NCBI GenBank assembly: GCA_037447655.1
Contig: JBBHKE010001846.1
Location: 35,001 to 97,000, forward strand
DNA from: Zygnema cylindricum
Taxonomy: Eukaryota > Streptophyta > Zygnematophyceae > Zygnematales > Zygnemataceae
Direction of reading: 5' to 3'
Length of the DNA: 62,000 bases
Translations under genes and position numbers: made by a program
The notes under the pieces: generated by a model
What the model saw: the letters and a program-made list of their open reading frames with translations, nothing else
Databases searched by the model: none
What the model was told of the DNA's origin: nothing
In this document: piece by piece, positions 31,751-43,417 of the stretch
Numbering within the stretch: position 1 is the stretch's first letter
How the letters are laid out: each line of letters opens with the position of its first letter

Positions 31751-33600
31751 GGTCAAATCGGAGTGAGCTTAGCTAGCTTCCTAGTGGACTCCGGCCTATC
31801 GGGGAACTTCATCAACGAGGCGACGGTGAAAAAGTTTAAACTTCCTCTCGTGGTGCTAACGGATTGTCAGTCGGTGCAATTGGCCAACTGTAGTTCCCTA
31901 TCCATTACTCATTGTACTCCGAGGTTACGCGTCGGAATTGGGAAATTCCATTGGTTTGACACTCTTCATGAATTACCCCTTGGAAACCATCAAGTAATCT
32001 TGGGGAAACCGTGACTGCAAAAGTGGAACCCGACGTTCTATTAGAGAAGTGGCGACATGAGAGTTAGGAAAGGTGAAAAAGCGTTTGAGGTAAAGGTGGG
32101 AGCGGCTAGGAAGGGATCGGAAGAGGGACGCCTGCTTTCGGCCTTACAGCTTAAGAGGGCACTCATGAAGGGGGAGACACTTGGTATGGCGGTCGTCCAA
32201 CCTATGGAGGAAAGGAAGGAGGGAATTCCAGAAAAATGGGTTGAGAGGGACCCCACCTTTGACTCGAAAGAGAGTGACGGCACCTCCGTAGAGGCCGCGG
32301 AAGTCGTGACAAAACTTCTCGAGGAGTATGTTGATGTTTTTCCCCCGAAGCTCCCAGAAGGCTTACCTTCGAAGCGCGAAGTAGACCACAAGATAGAGCT
32401 TGCTCCCAGAGCGGTACCCCCGGCAAATCGGATGTACAAGATGAGCTACACCGAATTGGATGAACTCAAAAAGCAACTTGCGGAGTTGGTCTAAGCCGGA
32501 GCAATCAAACCGAGCAAGTCACCGTATGGCGCCCCCGTCCTCTTTGTGAATAAGAAAGATGGAGGTTTTCGGATGTGTGTGGATTACCGAGCGCTAAACA
32601 AGTTAACGGTAAAAAATGCGTACCCTCTATCGAGGATAGAAGAACTGTTTGATCGACTACGAGGTGTTAATTTTTTTTCGAAGATAGACGTGCGAAGTGG
32701 CTATCACCAAATCAGAATTGCCGAGGAAGATGTGGAAAAGACGGAGTTTAGAACTCGGTACGGTCATTTCCAATTTCGGGTTATGCCCTTTGAATTGACC
32801 AACGCACCGACAACCTTTATGCATTTGATGAATTCCATCTTTCGACAATATTTGAAAGCCTTCGTAATTGTCTTCTTGGACGACATCTTTGTGTATAGCA
32901 AGACATTGGAGGATCACGTGGAGCATCTGCGAACGGTCTTACAAGTCCTTCGGGAGAACAAGTTGTACGCAAATAGGAGTATATGTGACTTCTTGAAGGA
33001 GAAAATTGAGTTTTTGGGTCATGTGGTGAGCCAGGATGGAATAGCAGTGGATCCCAACAAAACTAGGGTAGTGAAAGAGTGGCCGCAGCCGACGAACATT
33101 ACGGAGTTACGGAGCTTTCTTGGATTATGCTCTTACTATCGCCGTTTAGTCGAAGGTTTTGCAAAAATTGCTGCACCACTCACAGAATTATTTAAGAATG
33201 ACGTACCCTATGAGTGGAAAACAACGCAAAGGGTAGCCTTTGACACGCTAAAGGAGCTGTTGGTTATCGCCCCTGTGTTAGCTATCCCCGACCCGGAATT
33301 ACCTTGGACGATAATCACCGACGCTAGCGATACGACTATTGGAGCGATCCTTATGGAAGATCAAGGAAAAGGCCTTCAACCCATTGCCTACGACAGTCAA
33401 AAACTAAAGACAGCTGAGCTTAATTGGGCCACACATGAAAAGGAGACAATCGCCATTATTAATGCGTTCGAAGTTTGGAAATGTTAGGTTCAAGGGAAGC
33501 GAATCACGATCATCACGAATCACCACGCCCTACAGTATCTTCAGACCCAGCCGAAGTTGTCAAAGAAATAGGTATGATGGATGACGTTTGTTCAGACCTT
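31751..33600 (+). pseudogene. gypsy protease, reverse transcriptase and RNase H
   Basis: Protease: FLVDSGLSGNFINEATVKKF (about 31779), then a stop at 32012. RT is in the frame 32057-33487 with an in-frame TAA at 32492. Motifs include [40 protein letters not shown] and active site [13 protein letters not shown] (32873-32884). RNase [16 protein letters not shown] (first Asp), [10 protein letters not shown] (Glu), and IITNHHALQYL where the third Asp is Asn. Stops follow at 33485, 33569 (TAG) and 33575 (TGA). The ancestral protein would be a normal plant gypsy polyprotein; this copy is dead. Confidence 0.85.
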
Positions 33601-33607
33601 CGGGCCG

Positions 33608-33948
33608 GATCTAGCTATTGAGTATAGACCGGGCAAGAAGAACCCGACGGATGCGCTGTCGAGAAGACCCGGAGTAGCTGCGCTAGTGACGGAGCAACAA
33701 TCGCAAGCATCGCAGGTCGGGCTTGATCTAGCTATTAAGTATAGACCGGGCAAGACGAACCCGGCGGATGCGCTGTCGAGAAGACCCGGAGTAGTTGCGC
33801 CAGTGACGGAGCAACAATCGCAAGCATCGCAGGTCGGGCTTGATCTAGCTATTGAGTATAGACCGGGCAAGACGAACCCGGCAGATGCGCTGTCGAGAAG
33901 ACCCGGAGTAGCTGCGCTAGTGACAGAGCAACAATCGCAAGCATCGTA
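33608..33948 (+). repeat. three tandem 117-bp in-frame repeats at the RNase H end
   Basis: Each unit encodes 39 residues starting DLAIEYRPGK and containing NPADALSRRPGV. The starts are at 33608, 33725 and 33842. Copies differ by a few bases only. A single unit is normal for gypsy RNase H; triplication is not. Confidence 0.9.
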
Positions 33949-34050
33949 GGATGGAAACATAGGCGCTGTAAAAAAGAACACCGCAGGGTCGGACAAAGCG
34001 CAGGATCCAGAACTCAGTGAAACTATGTGTGCTCCATTGCCCACAGAAAT

Positions 34051-35193
34051 TGCAGATCCAAAAGAAGCTTATCTAGATAGTGCCGACTCCAAGTTGATAT
34101 AAACCCAAATGATTGACCCCTTGACAATCACAAACCCATTATAGCTTCACCCGTGTGAAATAAGACTTTCTGTGTTCTCAGTTCCACCACAAAATGCAAA
34201 GTTAGAATATGAGTTTTAGACACATTCACCCACTTTGACTTTTCCTTAGAAATGCAGCCCTTTTGGCAGGGAAAAACTCTGACCGACTTCACCCCTGTGT
34301 AGCTTGGACTCCCTTGAGTCTTAAGCAAAAAGAATCACTTAAAATGGTTAAGTAAATTGGTAGATATGAATGGTCAAAGATGACCCTTTTGTATAGGAGC
34401 TCTCTCGGAGAGAGGCTGCTACCTACTAAATTTTTCTAAGTCCTATCTCTCTCTAAACTCTATCTACTGACATACGGCACCAATCAAATTATTGTGTCCT
34501 ACAGAAAAGTACAGGTGCCGGTGTACTTTCTGTAGAACCATCGTACGCCATGGCCAAAATGTCGACACATGTCATCTCCCGATTCGTTCACGTAATCCAC
34601 GAAGATGCGGCGATCCAATGTAATTTTGCCACGTGTCATCCTATGTGGCGATGACCACAAACCGCCGAAATCTTCTTCCGCGATCTCGGCATCCTTTCCG
34701 GCCGTCTGATCGAAACCAGGTTTTGATCGTAACCGTCATAAATACGTGCGCGGTATTTGTTTCGTGTTCGAAACAAATGCGAGGTATCCGTTTCACATAG
34801 TATATTAAAATTGTACAAAAACTGTATTTATGCATTATGTATCTATATCTATTAAATGAACTAGTCTACGTGTAACATAATAAATATTTTTCAAACCTCA
34901 TATATCCTATGTTAATCCTAGACTTGTAGGTTAAGGCTACCGGCTAATTTGACGGAGGGCAGGTACCCGGATCAAATCCCGGGTCCGTCAAATATTTTAG
35001 GTAACTCTATCGAGATTTGCCTTCCTGTCCTCTTTGGACAGCCTAGGCAGCCATGGATCTAATTCCTCCTCAAGTCTTCAGTGACTGCGACAAGTGTGGG
35101 GACTTGAGTGAAGAGTTAGAGGCAAGCTGTCATTGTTTTGGCTTTTATTTTGCAATCTCTAGACCTATAAAATACTTAAATTAAATTTCAACA
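34051..35193 (-). mobile_element. solo copia LTR (El1-like), antisense, inside gypsy pol
   Basis: On the minus strand it begins TGTTGAAATTTAATTTAAG at 35193 and ends near GGATCTGCA at 34051. It carries the 5' hairpin (about 35060-35125), tRNA-like module 34917-34990 (plus strand), G-box near 34630 and GTAC stem-loop near 34502. No 5-bp duplication was found (gaaat left, ctcag right), so one end may be truncated or rearranged. Confidence 0.75.
34917..34990 (+). other. tRNA-like module with strong terminal stem
   Basis: tagacttgtaggttaaggct (A-box-like) is followed by TTTGACGGA ... TCCGTCAAA, a 9-bp stem closing a T-arm-like hairpin with GGATCAAATCC. This is the best-paired example of the module. 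Confidence 0.6.
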
Positions 35194-36140
35194 CTCAGCG
35201 CAGTGACCAATAGGGTAGAAGTAGACGACCAGTGGTTAAGTAGGATTAAGGCTGCATACGACGAAGACGAGACATTAAAGGAATTGGTAAAACGCAAGGT
35301 ATTAGTTCGAACCGCCAATGGTATGTGGCGAAACAACCTAGTCAAACAACTAGACTTTACGTCCCGACAAACTAGGAGTTACGTCATTCGGTACTTAAAA
35401 TGAGTCATGATGAGCCGCTTAGTGGACATTGCGGATGGGATAAAACAACTACACGTGTGGCTGAGGCGTATTATTGGCCAAACATGACTCGGGACATTGC
35501 GGAGTATGTCTGGACGTGTGACTCCTGAAACAAAAATAAATCAGAATCGGGTCACTAAGGTCTATTAAGACCCCTTCCGACACCATCTGTTCATTGGGAG
35601 GCGATGTCATTGGACTTCATCGTTGCTCTTCCGTTGACTCGGGAAGGCTATGACTCCATTTTCGTCGTCGTGGATTATTTGATGAAAATGGCCCATTTCC
35701 TGCCCATGACAACCACAGCCACAGCGCAAGATGTGGCAGACTTATTCTTCCAAGAGATATTCCGCCATCACGGTCTCCCGAAGAGAATCATCAGCGACCG
35801 TCACCGAAAATTTGTGAGTCACTTTTGGAGAAGTCTGTTCGAGCTGTGTGGGACGCAGTTTGCGATGTCTACAGCTTATCACCCTCAGACTGACAGTCAG
35901 ACCAAAAGGGTGAATCGAACTTTGGAGGAGGCTTTGCGGGCTTATGTATTAGTGCACTAAACGGATTCGGTGAACCTTTTGACGGCAATTGAAGTGGCGT
36001 ACAACAGTGTTGTGCACTCGTCCACGAATTCTACGCCATTTTCTATGAATGGACGACAACCCGCCCTTCTCCAAAATTTATTGGCAGTGAATTGCCCTAT
36101 ACCGCAACTCTTAATTTTGCCAAAACATTGCAAGGGAATT
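35194..36140 (+). pseudogene. gypsy integrase
   Basis: After the LTR insertion the polyprotein resumes (VEVDDQWLSRIKAAYDEDET). Zinc-binding region: HDEPLSGHCGWDKT, then CDS followed by TGA where the second Cys is expected (near 35526). Catalytic core: MSLDFIVALPLT (first Asp), RIISDRHRKFVSHF (second Asp), and YHPQTDSQTKRVNRTLEEAL. In the last motif Lys replaces the catalytic Glu (QTERVNR is usual). The frame 35604-35960 is open. Inactive by at least two independent lesions. Confidence 0.85.
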
Positions 36141-36204
36141 GAAATTCTATGGGCTCCATTGCCATACAGAATTCGCAGGTCCAAAGGAAGCTAATCTAGA
36201 TAGT

Positions 36205-36500
36205 GTTGTCTTTTGGAAAGCTCTCAGTCTCAGAGCAGCGCAGCAGCGCAGCAACTATACAGACAGCAGCGCAGCTGCTATACGGAAGAGCAGCGCAGCT
36301 GCTATACAGCAGAGCTGCGAAGCAGCGCAGCAGGAGAGCAGCGCAGCAGCGAAGCTGCGATACTGACAGGACAAACGCAACTGCGGTCACTTTGGATAAG
36401 ATCCGTACAAACAACGCAGCTGCTACTATCTTGGATATGATTTGGTGCAGGACACCGCAGCCGCGGGTGATATAAATGTGATCCAGTACGGGACAACGCA
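36205..36500 (+). repeat. GCAGC-rich low-complexity repeat
   Basis: Imperfect units such as agcagcgcagctgctatac are repeated over about 200 bp. GCAGCTGC is self-complementary. Similar GCAGCGC words appear in the gypsy LTR near 30300. Alanine/serine-rich ORFs here are artefacts of the repeat. Confidence 0.75.
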
Positions 36501-37034
36501 GCTGCGATTAATATGAATCTAGTCAACGGACGAGATTCATAAGAGTATCACAAGTGACTTAGCCGACAAGTATTTGTATAGTAACTTAATATAGATTCTG
36601 AGTAATATTGACTGTACAATGATAGATTGGGTTGGCACGATCAAGAACACGTAGATCTCAGTAGGTGGGTTGATTCTGGACGTACCTCTCAGGTACACTG
36701 TTATCGGCGGTAGAACACCGAAAGTATAAGACTTAGAACATTTTTATGTATCCAGACTTCCAAGTAGTAAAACTGCAGACAGTTTTTGGGAAACTTCTGA
36801 GTGTTATATCTTGAGTGTTGTTGGGTCAATTGTACTCAAACTTTGGGAGTTGTCAGTGTTTATGTTACTCTATATTCTGATAGAGTTTTGTGAGATTTGG
36901 ATGCTTTTATAAGAAATGGTGATCACTTAAGAACAGCTGTTTGGTAGGATTCTTGATAGCTTCTGAAAGTGTATCATGTCTACTTCTACTACTACTGCTG
37001 CTCCTCCACCTGCACCGGTGGTTGTAGAACAACA
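36501..37034 (+). repeat. W-type copia 5' LTR end (5' part lost)
   Basis: The LTR 3' terminus ...GAACAACA (37034) is followed by GGTTATGGGCCTG, a primer site like that of the W element. The left part merges into the GCAGC repeat and cannot be bounded. Confidence 0.55.
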
Positions 37035-37753
37035 GGTTATGGGCCTGTCATCAAGAATTCCTATCTTTTCCGGGGATAAGTATGTTTATTGGGCGGATAT
37101 GGTGGAGACACATTTTGAAAATGTCAATCTTTTGGATATATTGGATGGTTCTTTGGATGAATCTGATCCGTCATGGTCTAAGAAAAATACGCAGGCTCGC
37201 TCTATTTTGAAATTTTGTATATCTGAGGACTTAGCTATGTCTCGGATAAAAATGAAAAAAGCTATTGATATCTGGAAATCCATTAAAAGTGATTATGAAA
37301 AGGCTAATGTTCAGGAAGAACTTCTATTGGCTGCAAAAATTTGGGACTATAAGTACACTGGCGGTACAATGGCTGAATATTCTAACAAATTTCGTATTCT
37401 TGTAGATGCACATGCTTGTGCCGGTGGGGTGTTCCCTCAGTTTCAACAGGCAGCATTGCTCATGCGGGGTCTCCCTCGTAGTATGAAAGGAGCATCTGAC
37501 ATGCTCAAACAGAAAGATAAGGCTAGCTGGACTTTGCAGTTAGCAATCAATATTTTACTAGAGGAGGAAGCTACATCTAATATTCTCAATGTTGAGCAAG
37601 TAGAGGCTTTTAATTCAGACTTTGGAAAGAAAAGTCAATTTAATCAGCAAAGTAATCAGTTTACCCAATTGAGACAGTTTAATCTGGGGGGAAATAGAAA
37701 ATCCAACAATGCATGTTTTTATTGTAGTGAGAGAGGTCATGGATACAAATTCT
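36976..37753 (+). pseudogene. copia Gag (W family), truncated in the zinc knuckle
   Basis: ATG 36976 lies 59 bp before the LTR end. N-terminus MSTSTTTAAPPPAPVVVEQQ runs across the primer site into VMGLSSRIPIFSGDKYVYWA. UBN2-type Gag core: AIDIWKSIKSDYEKANVQEE, GGTMAEYSNKFRILVDAHAC, LMRGLPRSMKGASDMLKQKD. The zinc knuckle begins CFYCSERGHGYKF and is cut at 37753 by a W LTR start before its last Cys. The frame is open throughout, about 259 codons. No protease or pol follows. Confidence 0.85.
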
Positions 37754-38383
37754 TGTTGTTTTGAAAACGTAGTTTCGTGCGTACGCCACGTTTTGTGCGC
37801 ACGCGACGTTCGTACGTATGTTATTACCGGAAGTAATGTGGTTATACAAATGGAGGTTCGGATGGATTTGTGGATTGGGGGAGTAAATGTATGAGTAAAA
37901 TTAAAGGGACGTGATGGAGTAATTGAGTGGCGCGGAATGCGTTAAGAAATGGACGCGGATTGCGACGCGATCCGACGTAAAATATTCGAAGAGATTGAAA
38001 TGGTACGTCGCACGTACGAAACATAATGCGACAAGTGGCATTTATGGAAAAAGACGCGACGGTACAAAGAATCTTATTTCACAGGAGGACTTAAAATTGG
38101 TAAGCGTAATTTATGGCGAAGTACGTAATTGCGGTACAGACAAATTTGGATGGTTTGACGTCGTTTCGTCAAGTGGAATTTGGGATTACGTGGCGCGACA
38201 TCGAGGGTGCCGAACAAGAGCGACGGACGGCGCACAAAGGCCGCCGGTTTTTTTCAAGTAGTGGTGACGCGAAATCGCGTCAATCATACAATATCTATTT
38301 TTGGACGGCTCGGATTGTTTTACGAGATTCGTAGAGTCTTGTTGACTTACACGCAATGACTCAGCATACGATTTTGTTGTCGG
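37754..38383 (+). mobile_element. W-family LTR, 5' portion
   Basis: TGTTGTTTTGAAAACGTAG start; about 630 bp align with 39979-40609. After gtcggtgtaaat it diverges from W2. No polypurine tract precedes it, so it is an insertion or a deletion product, not a normal 3' LTR. Confidence 0.7.
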
Positions 38384-39554
38384 TGTAAATCTCTAATAGA
38401 ACGCCCTATTAAATTCTATATAGCATAGCTAATAAAACTTTATTTCACTTAATTTAGATAATTATGCTAGAAAATATTTGAGGTCAAAGTAGTGTCTTGG
38501 TGCAGATTGTAGAATATTTAACTACAATATCTTTATTATATCTTTATATCATTGTTTAGGCTACAATATCTTTTCAACAGTTGGGTTACACATGCGGTAT
38601 TTTATATTGATAGATGTAACTTTATAATACTTTTCTACAAAATGTTTTTTTGAGGTTATCGGATTGACATTATTAGAGATATGGCAATTTCTGTAAACTG
38701 CAAAATCTAGGTAAATTATTGACTTTTTGAAGTAATGATTGCTTTGGCCGGTTGGAAATTAGTACAGGCTGGCCAACCGACTTTTCATAATTCAGAATTT
38801 CTGACGTTTTCGGGAAATAAACATAGAATGAGTCTTGTAGTGTAAGATTTTGATGCTAAGTATTAGTTCTAAGTACATTAGGTTGTTGGAATTTAATATT
38901 GTCTTAGAAATGAAGGCTCAGAACTGTCTCTCAGTTCTGTCGCCTTCCAAAACTTGAACTCACCAAAAAGTGCTATTTTGCCAGCCTCCATTTTGCCATC
39001 TTTGGATCATGTTAAAGTTGCCTTCCAGTTAGTCAATTTGTGTCTTGTTTGGCAACAAGGATACATGGGGCTTTCTGATTGCAATAGTCTTTGGGATTAT
39101 AAAGAAAGGAGTTGGACGGATCCCATATTGGGAGGAATCCGTGGGGTTTCGAGACCTTTGGAGTCTGATCACGAGAGTTTTTCCGTAGCCTCAGTTTGGT
39201 CCTCTGGGTGGGTCAAAACCCTTATTAAGTTAGCATTTGGGGACGCTTGAATGTTACTTATTTTGTGTTTAATTCTTTTGAACATGTTTATGTATTGTGG
39301 TGAATGGCTTCTGTTTGAGTAGGGTAGGAGGCAATATTGTTAAGTCTGCAAAGATCACTGTTATAAATGTTCTGGCAGTCTAAATTAATTCCATATAGGG
39401 TTATGGTTGACTCTCTTTTGTTTAAAGTTGTAAACATAGCCCACCGAGCTTGATGATATTCAAGCTCGCGGTTAGACAGAACTAAGAGACCGTGCATTAG
39501 TGTGTTTTATAAAGTGCACTTGTGTCTTTGATTATAGTTTATTTTTATTTAAAA
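38384..39554. other. AT-rich region upstream of Q1, with a possible LTR start and a hairpin
   Basis: TGTTGGAATTTAATATTGTC at 38884 looks like an LTR start but has no recognised partner. CGAGCTTGA tgatat TCAAGCTCG (about 39447-39470) is a perfect 9-bp hairpin. No gene recognised; the 98-codon frame at 38954 has no ATG-supported family match. Confidence 0.4.
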
Positions 39555-42460
39555 ATGTCAAAAAAAAATACAGATGGATGTTGGAATAGAAGGGGAGGTG
39601 GGGGGGCACCTCGTAGAGACATGTTTGAAACCCTCGAATTGGGTGAAACTAGCTCTTCCTCCCGCAGGGTTGGTCAAATTTTTGCAGATTCAGGGATGGC
39701 ATCGGTGCCAGCAGTTTCTCGTACAGGTGGAGGACAAGACATTCCAAATCTTCCGAGTCCTCCCCCAATTTCTCCTCTTCCGTCCACTCCTATTGGGATG
39801 TCCACTGAAGATTTCCCCACTCTAGCTGAATCTGTCGAGCGAAGATGAGCATCTCGGCCATTTCCACCAACTAGAAAGGCTTCACATTCTCCTTCTTCTT
39901 ATTCGGCTGCTTCTACTCACTCTTCTATAATTGGACCAGCTACCAGCTCTATGCAACCTCACCTTAAGTTCCCAGTTCTGTTGTTTTGAAAACGTAGTTT
40001 CGTGCGTACGCCACGTTTTGTGCGCACGCGACGTTTCGTGCGTATGTTATTACCGAAAGTAATGTGGTTATACAAATTGAGGATCGAATGGATTTGTGGA
40101 TTGGGGGAGTAAATGTATGAGTAAAATTAAAGGGACGTGATGGAGTAAATGAGTGGCGCGGAATGCGTTAAGAAATGGACGGCGGATTGCGACGCGATCC
40201 GACGTAAAATATTTGAAGAGACTAAAATGGTACGTCGCACGTACGAAACATAATGCGACAAGTGGCATTTATGGAAAAGGACGCGACGGTACAAAGAATC
40301 TTATTTTACAAGAGTACTTAAAATTGGTAGGCGTAATTTATGGCGAAGTACGTAATTTCAGTACGGACAAATTTGGATGGTTTGACGTCGTTTCGTCAAG
40401 TGGAATTTGGGATCACGTGGCGCGACATCGAGGGTGCCGAACAAGAGCGACGGACGGCGCACAAAGGCCGCCGGTATTTTTCAAGTAGTGGTGACGCGAA
40501 ATCGCGTCAATCATACAATATCTATTTTTGGACGGCTCGGATTGTTTTACGAGATTCGTAGAGTCTTGTTGACTTACACGCAATGACTCAGCATACGATT
40601 TTGTTGTCGGTGTAAATATTTGTAAAACATTGTTTTGTCTTTTTGTGAATTAGTTATTAGTGTACTTTTACTCATTTTGACATACCTTGAAGTATTCGGG
40701 TATACTAACATTAATTGAGGTAGCTGGTAGATAGCGTACGGCTGGTATGCCTCCGTACGTTCAGTAGTGAGCTCTAGTTTACATTTGTAGGACTTAGTCA
40801 TTTTAAGACATAGGGAACTTTCTGTACCAAAAACTGTTTATGGTCATTTTTGGTAATTTTGTCTGAGTATTGCACTCAGATCTGTTGGCAAAATTATGTG
40901 AAATTTTGCATGTATGTTCTTCCTTCTATTGTATACCTTGCTACAGATTTGCAGACCTATTGTGTGTCTGGTCTGTGTGTAAATTTATTGTGAAGTTGTC
41001 AGTTTTATCAGAGTTCTGGCAGACTGTTTTTCTGCAACTTTGACTAGATGATGTGATCACTCTTTTTATTATTTTTGTCTGAAACTTTGTGAGGTCATTT
41101 AATAGCCTAAAAAATATCTCTCTTTAGAGTTTCAGCTTGGTTTATTATTTCTGTAGAATTCTGTGTTGATTCAAAGTAGGCTGTTTTTGGGTAGTCTGTG
41201 GTGCTTCCGAGGGTAAATCCCTGGCTGAAAATGGCTATGGACAACAAGTTCCACCTCCAGATTTACATGACACCGTTGGGAGGAAGGAGCTTAAGGCTTT
41301 GTATGGGCAACAATAACGTTATCACAAGGGTCCTAAAGATAGTAATAGAGGAGTTAGGTCAAGAGGAGATGTGTCAAAATCATGGAGGAGCCAGGGGAAG
41401 GAAAAACCGAAGATGTCTCCGCTACCACATTCTGATTTTTTGTCTGCCGAATCCGTTACTTTGGGGAGCAGTTATGGAAGACAAAACCCGAGAGATCTAA
41501 CAGCTAGGAGGCCTATATTGGACCTAGGGGATCCCTCAACATTGAATTTTCCTACATCTTTATCACCTTCTCCCAATTTTGGCAGGGTTTCGTCGAAAGA
41601 GGGGATAATTGCTGATTTTCCCTCACCCACGGGGGGAGGGGGTGGAAATCAAGAGCAAAGAGGGATAGTTTCGGAATTAGTTGTAAAAGATATACAACCC
41701 AATTTACCAATCCATATTTCAGAGTTACTTAACGTAGAGGGAAAAATAGGAACACTTGGAGAACCACTTTTTGGGGAAGGAGGGGAAAGGGACCGAGAGG
41801 CTCCACCTGTGGTTGCACAACAAGATTAGAGTCTTTTCTCTAACAAACCGGCAGGTATTGCAGCTATAGTGGAGGAGTTAGGCGTAGGTGGAAGAGTGAT
41901 GAGATCATTGGTACTTACTCCAACCAACAATCCGGAACTAGACTCTATTCTTTTTCGATACAGCTCTATTACAGCTCCTGATCCAGGAGAAGCACCTTTG
42001 GAAGAGATCCCTGACATAGAAAAGATTCCAACACCTATTCCTTCTCAATTCGAGCATCTTCTTCCAACTCCTCCTCCTATTGACCCACTTTTCCCTCCCA
42101 TTATGCGTTCGGTGGGACACCAACGATTTGACCTAACCGGGTTATTATGTGCCATCCAGGCTAAATTGAACATTCGGAAAGAGAGGGATGTTCCAACAGA
42201 GTTAGGAAAGAGTGGGAAGGAAAAGGTTGAGATTGGAGAGGTAAAGGAAATTTGAAGGGAAGTGGCGAATCGTCAATGCCAATAGCTGATCCATTGGGGG
42301 TTAGGCGATTTCCTAAGAAGAGACCATAAGGGATTATAGAAACTGATGATACTCTTTCTGGATCTGATGCATTGGTACAGGAAAGGACGGGGACGAAAGA
42401 AACACCCATTTTATCACCAAATGCAACAGACAATTGGAGAGTTAGACTTCGACTAGATCC
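39555..42460 (+). pseudogene. family Q1 long disordered ORF (interrupted by a solo LTR)
   Basis: ATG 39555 (MSKKNTDGCWNRRGGGGAPR) opens a Ser/Pro/Gly-rich frame with a TGA at 39846. It continues to 39978, is split by solo LTR W2, and resumes in the same frame (PPPDLHDTVGRKELKALYGQ). TAA follows at 41314, then two open stretches: to 41829 (LSPSPNFGRVSSKEGIIADF, ISELLNVEGKIGTLGEPLFG) and to 42255 (EELGVGGRVMRSLVLTPTNN, RFDLTGLLCAIQAKLNIRKE). It shares motifs in the same order with Q2 on the other strand: FPTLAES/FPSLAEA, GRKELKAL/GRKELLAL, DLTGLL/DLTGVV. The protein was therefore a real, about 700-aa, mostly disordered product. Function unknown; a retroelement Gag-like role is only a guess. Confidence 0.6.
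39979..41246 (+). mobile_element. solo LTR W2 (1268 bp)
   Basis: TGTTGTTTTGAAAACG...GGACAACA with target duplication AGTTC (39974-39978, 41247-41251). The LTR end would encode a Gag N-terminus AENGYGQQ (start codon ATG now CTG). Confidence 0.9.
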
Positions 42461-42463
42461 AAG

Positions 42464-43417
42464 GGTGAATCTTATTTTACAAGAGTACTTAAAATTGGTA
42501 GGCGTAATTTATGGCGAAGTACGTAATTTCAGTACGGACAAATTTGGATGGTTTGACGTCGTTTCGTCAAGTGGAATTTGGGATCACGTGGCGCGACATC
42601 GAGGGTGCCGAACAAGAGCGACGGACGACGCACAAAGGCCGCCGGTATTTTTCAAGTAGTGGTGACGCGAAATCGCGTCAATCATACAATATCTATTTTT
42701 GGACGGCTCGGATTGTTTTACGAGATTCGTAGAGTCTTGTTGACTTATACGCAATGACTCAGCATACGATTTTGTTGTCGGTGTAAATATTTGTAAAACA
42801 TTGTTTTGTCTTTTTGTGAATTAGTTATTAGTGTACTTTTACTCATTTTGACATACCTTGAAGTATTCGGGTATACTAACATTAATTGAGGTAGCTGGTA
42901 GATAGCGTACGGCTGGTATGCCTCCGTACGTTCAGTAGTGAGCTCTAGTTTACATTTGTAGGACTTAGTCATTTTAAGACATAGGGAACTTTCTGTACCA
43001 AAAACTGTTTATGGTCATTTTTGGTAATTTTGTCTGAGTATTGCACTCAGATCTGTTGGCAAAATTATGTGAAATTTTGCATGTATGTTCTTCCTTCTAT
43101 TGTATACCTTGCTACAGATTTGCAGACCTATTGTGTGTCTGGTCTGTGTGTAAATTTATTGTGAAGTTGTCAGTTTTATCAGAGTTCTGGCAGACTGTTT
43201 TTCTGCAACTTTGACTAGATGATGTGATCACTCTTTTTATTATTTTTGTCTGAAACTTTGTGAGGTCATTTAATAGCCTAAAAACTATCTCTATTTAGAG
43301 TTTCAGCTTGGTTTATTATTTCTGTAGAATTCTGTGTTGATTCAAAGTAGGCTGTTTTTGGGTAGTCTGTGGTGCTTCCGAGGGTAAATCCATGGCTGAA
43401 AATGGCTATGGAAAACA
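42464..43417 (+). mobile_element. W3, 5'-truncated W LTR
   Basis: Nearly identical to 40293-41246. It lacks the first 315 bp and ends ATGGCTGAAAATGGCTATGG AAAACA, with the Gag ATG intact at 43392. It joins Q1 on its left directly to antisense Q2 on its right. Confidence 0.85.

Larger units (their letters stand above)
30237..36140 (+). mobile_element. Ty3/gypsy element, decayed, 3' LTR not found
   Basis: Domain order gag-PR-RT-RNase H-integrase defines Ty3/gypsy. The 5' LTR is 30237-30729 and the primer site follows at 30731. An antisense copia LTR (34051-35193) splits pol. The internal sequence is lost after the integrase at about 36140-36200. Confidence 0.85.

Noticed and set aside
36196-36526. 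Ala/Ser/Cys-rich ORFs on both strands
   Set aside because: Translation of the GCAGC repeat in several frames.
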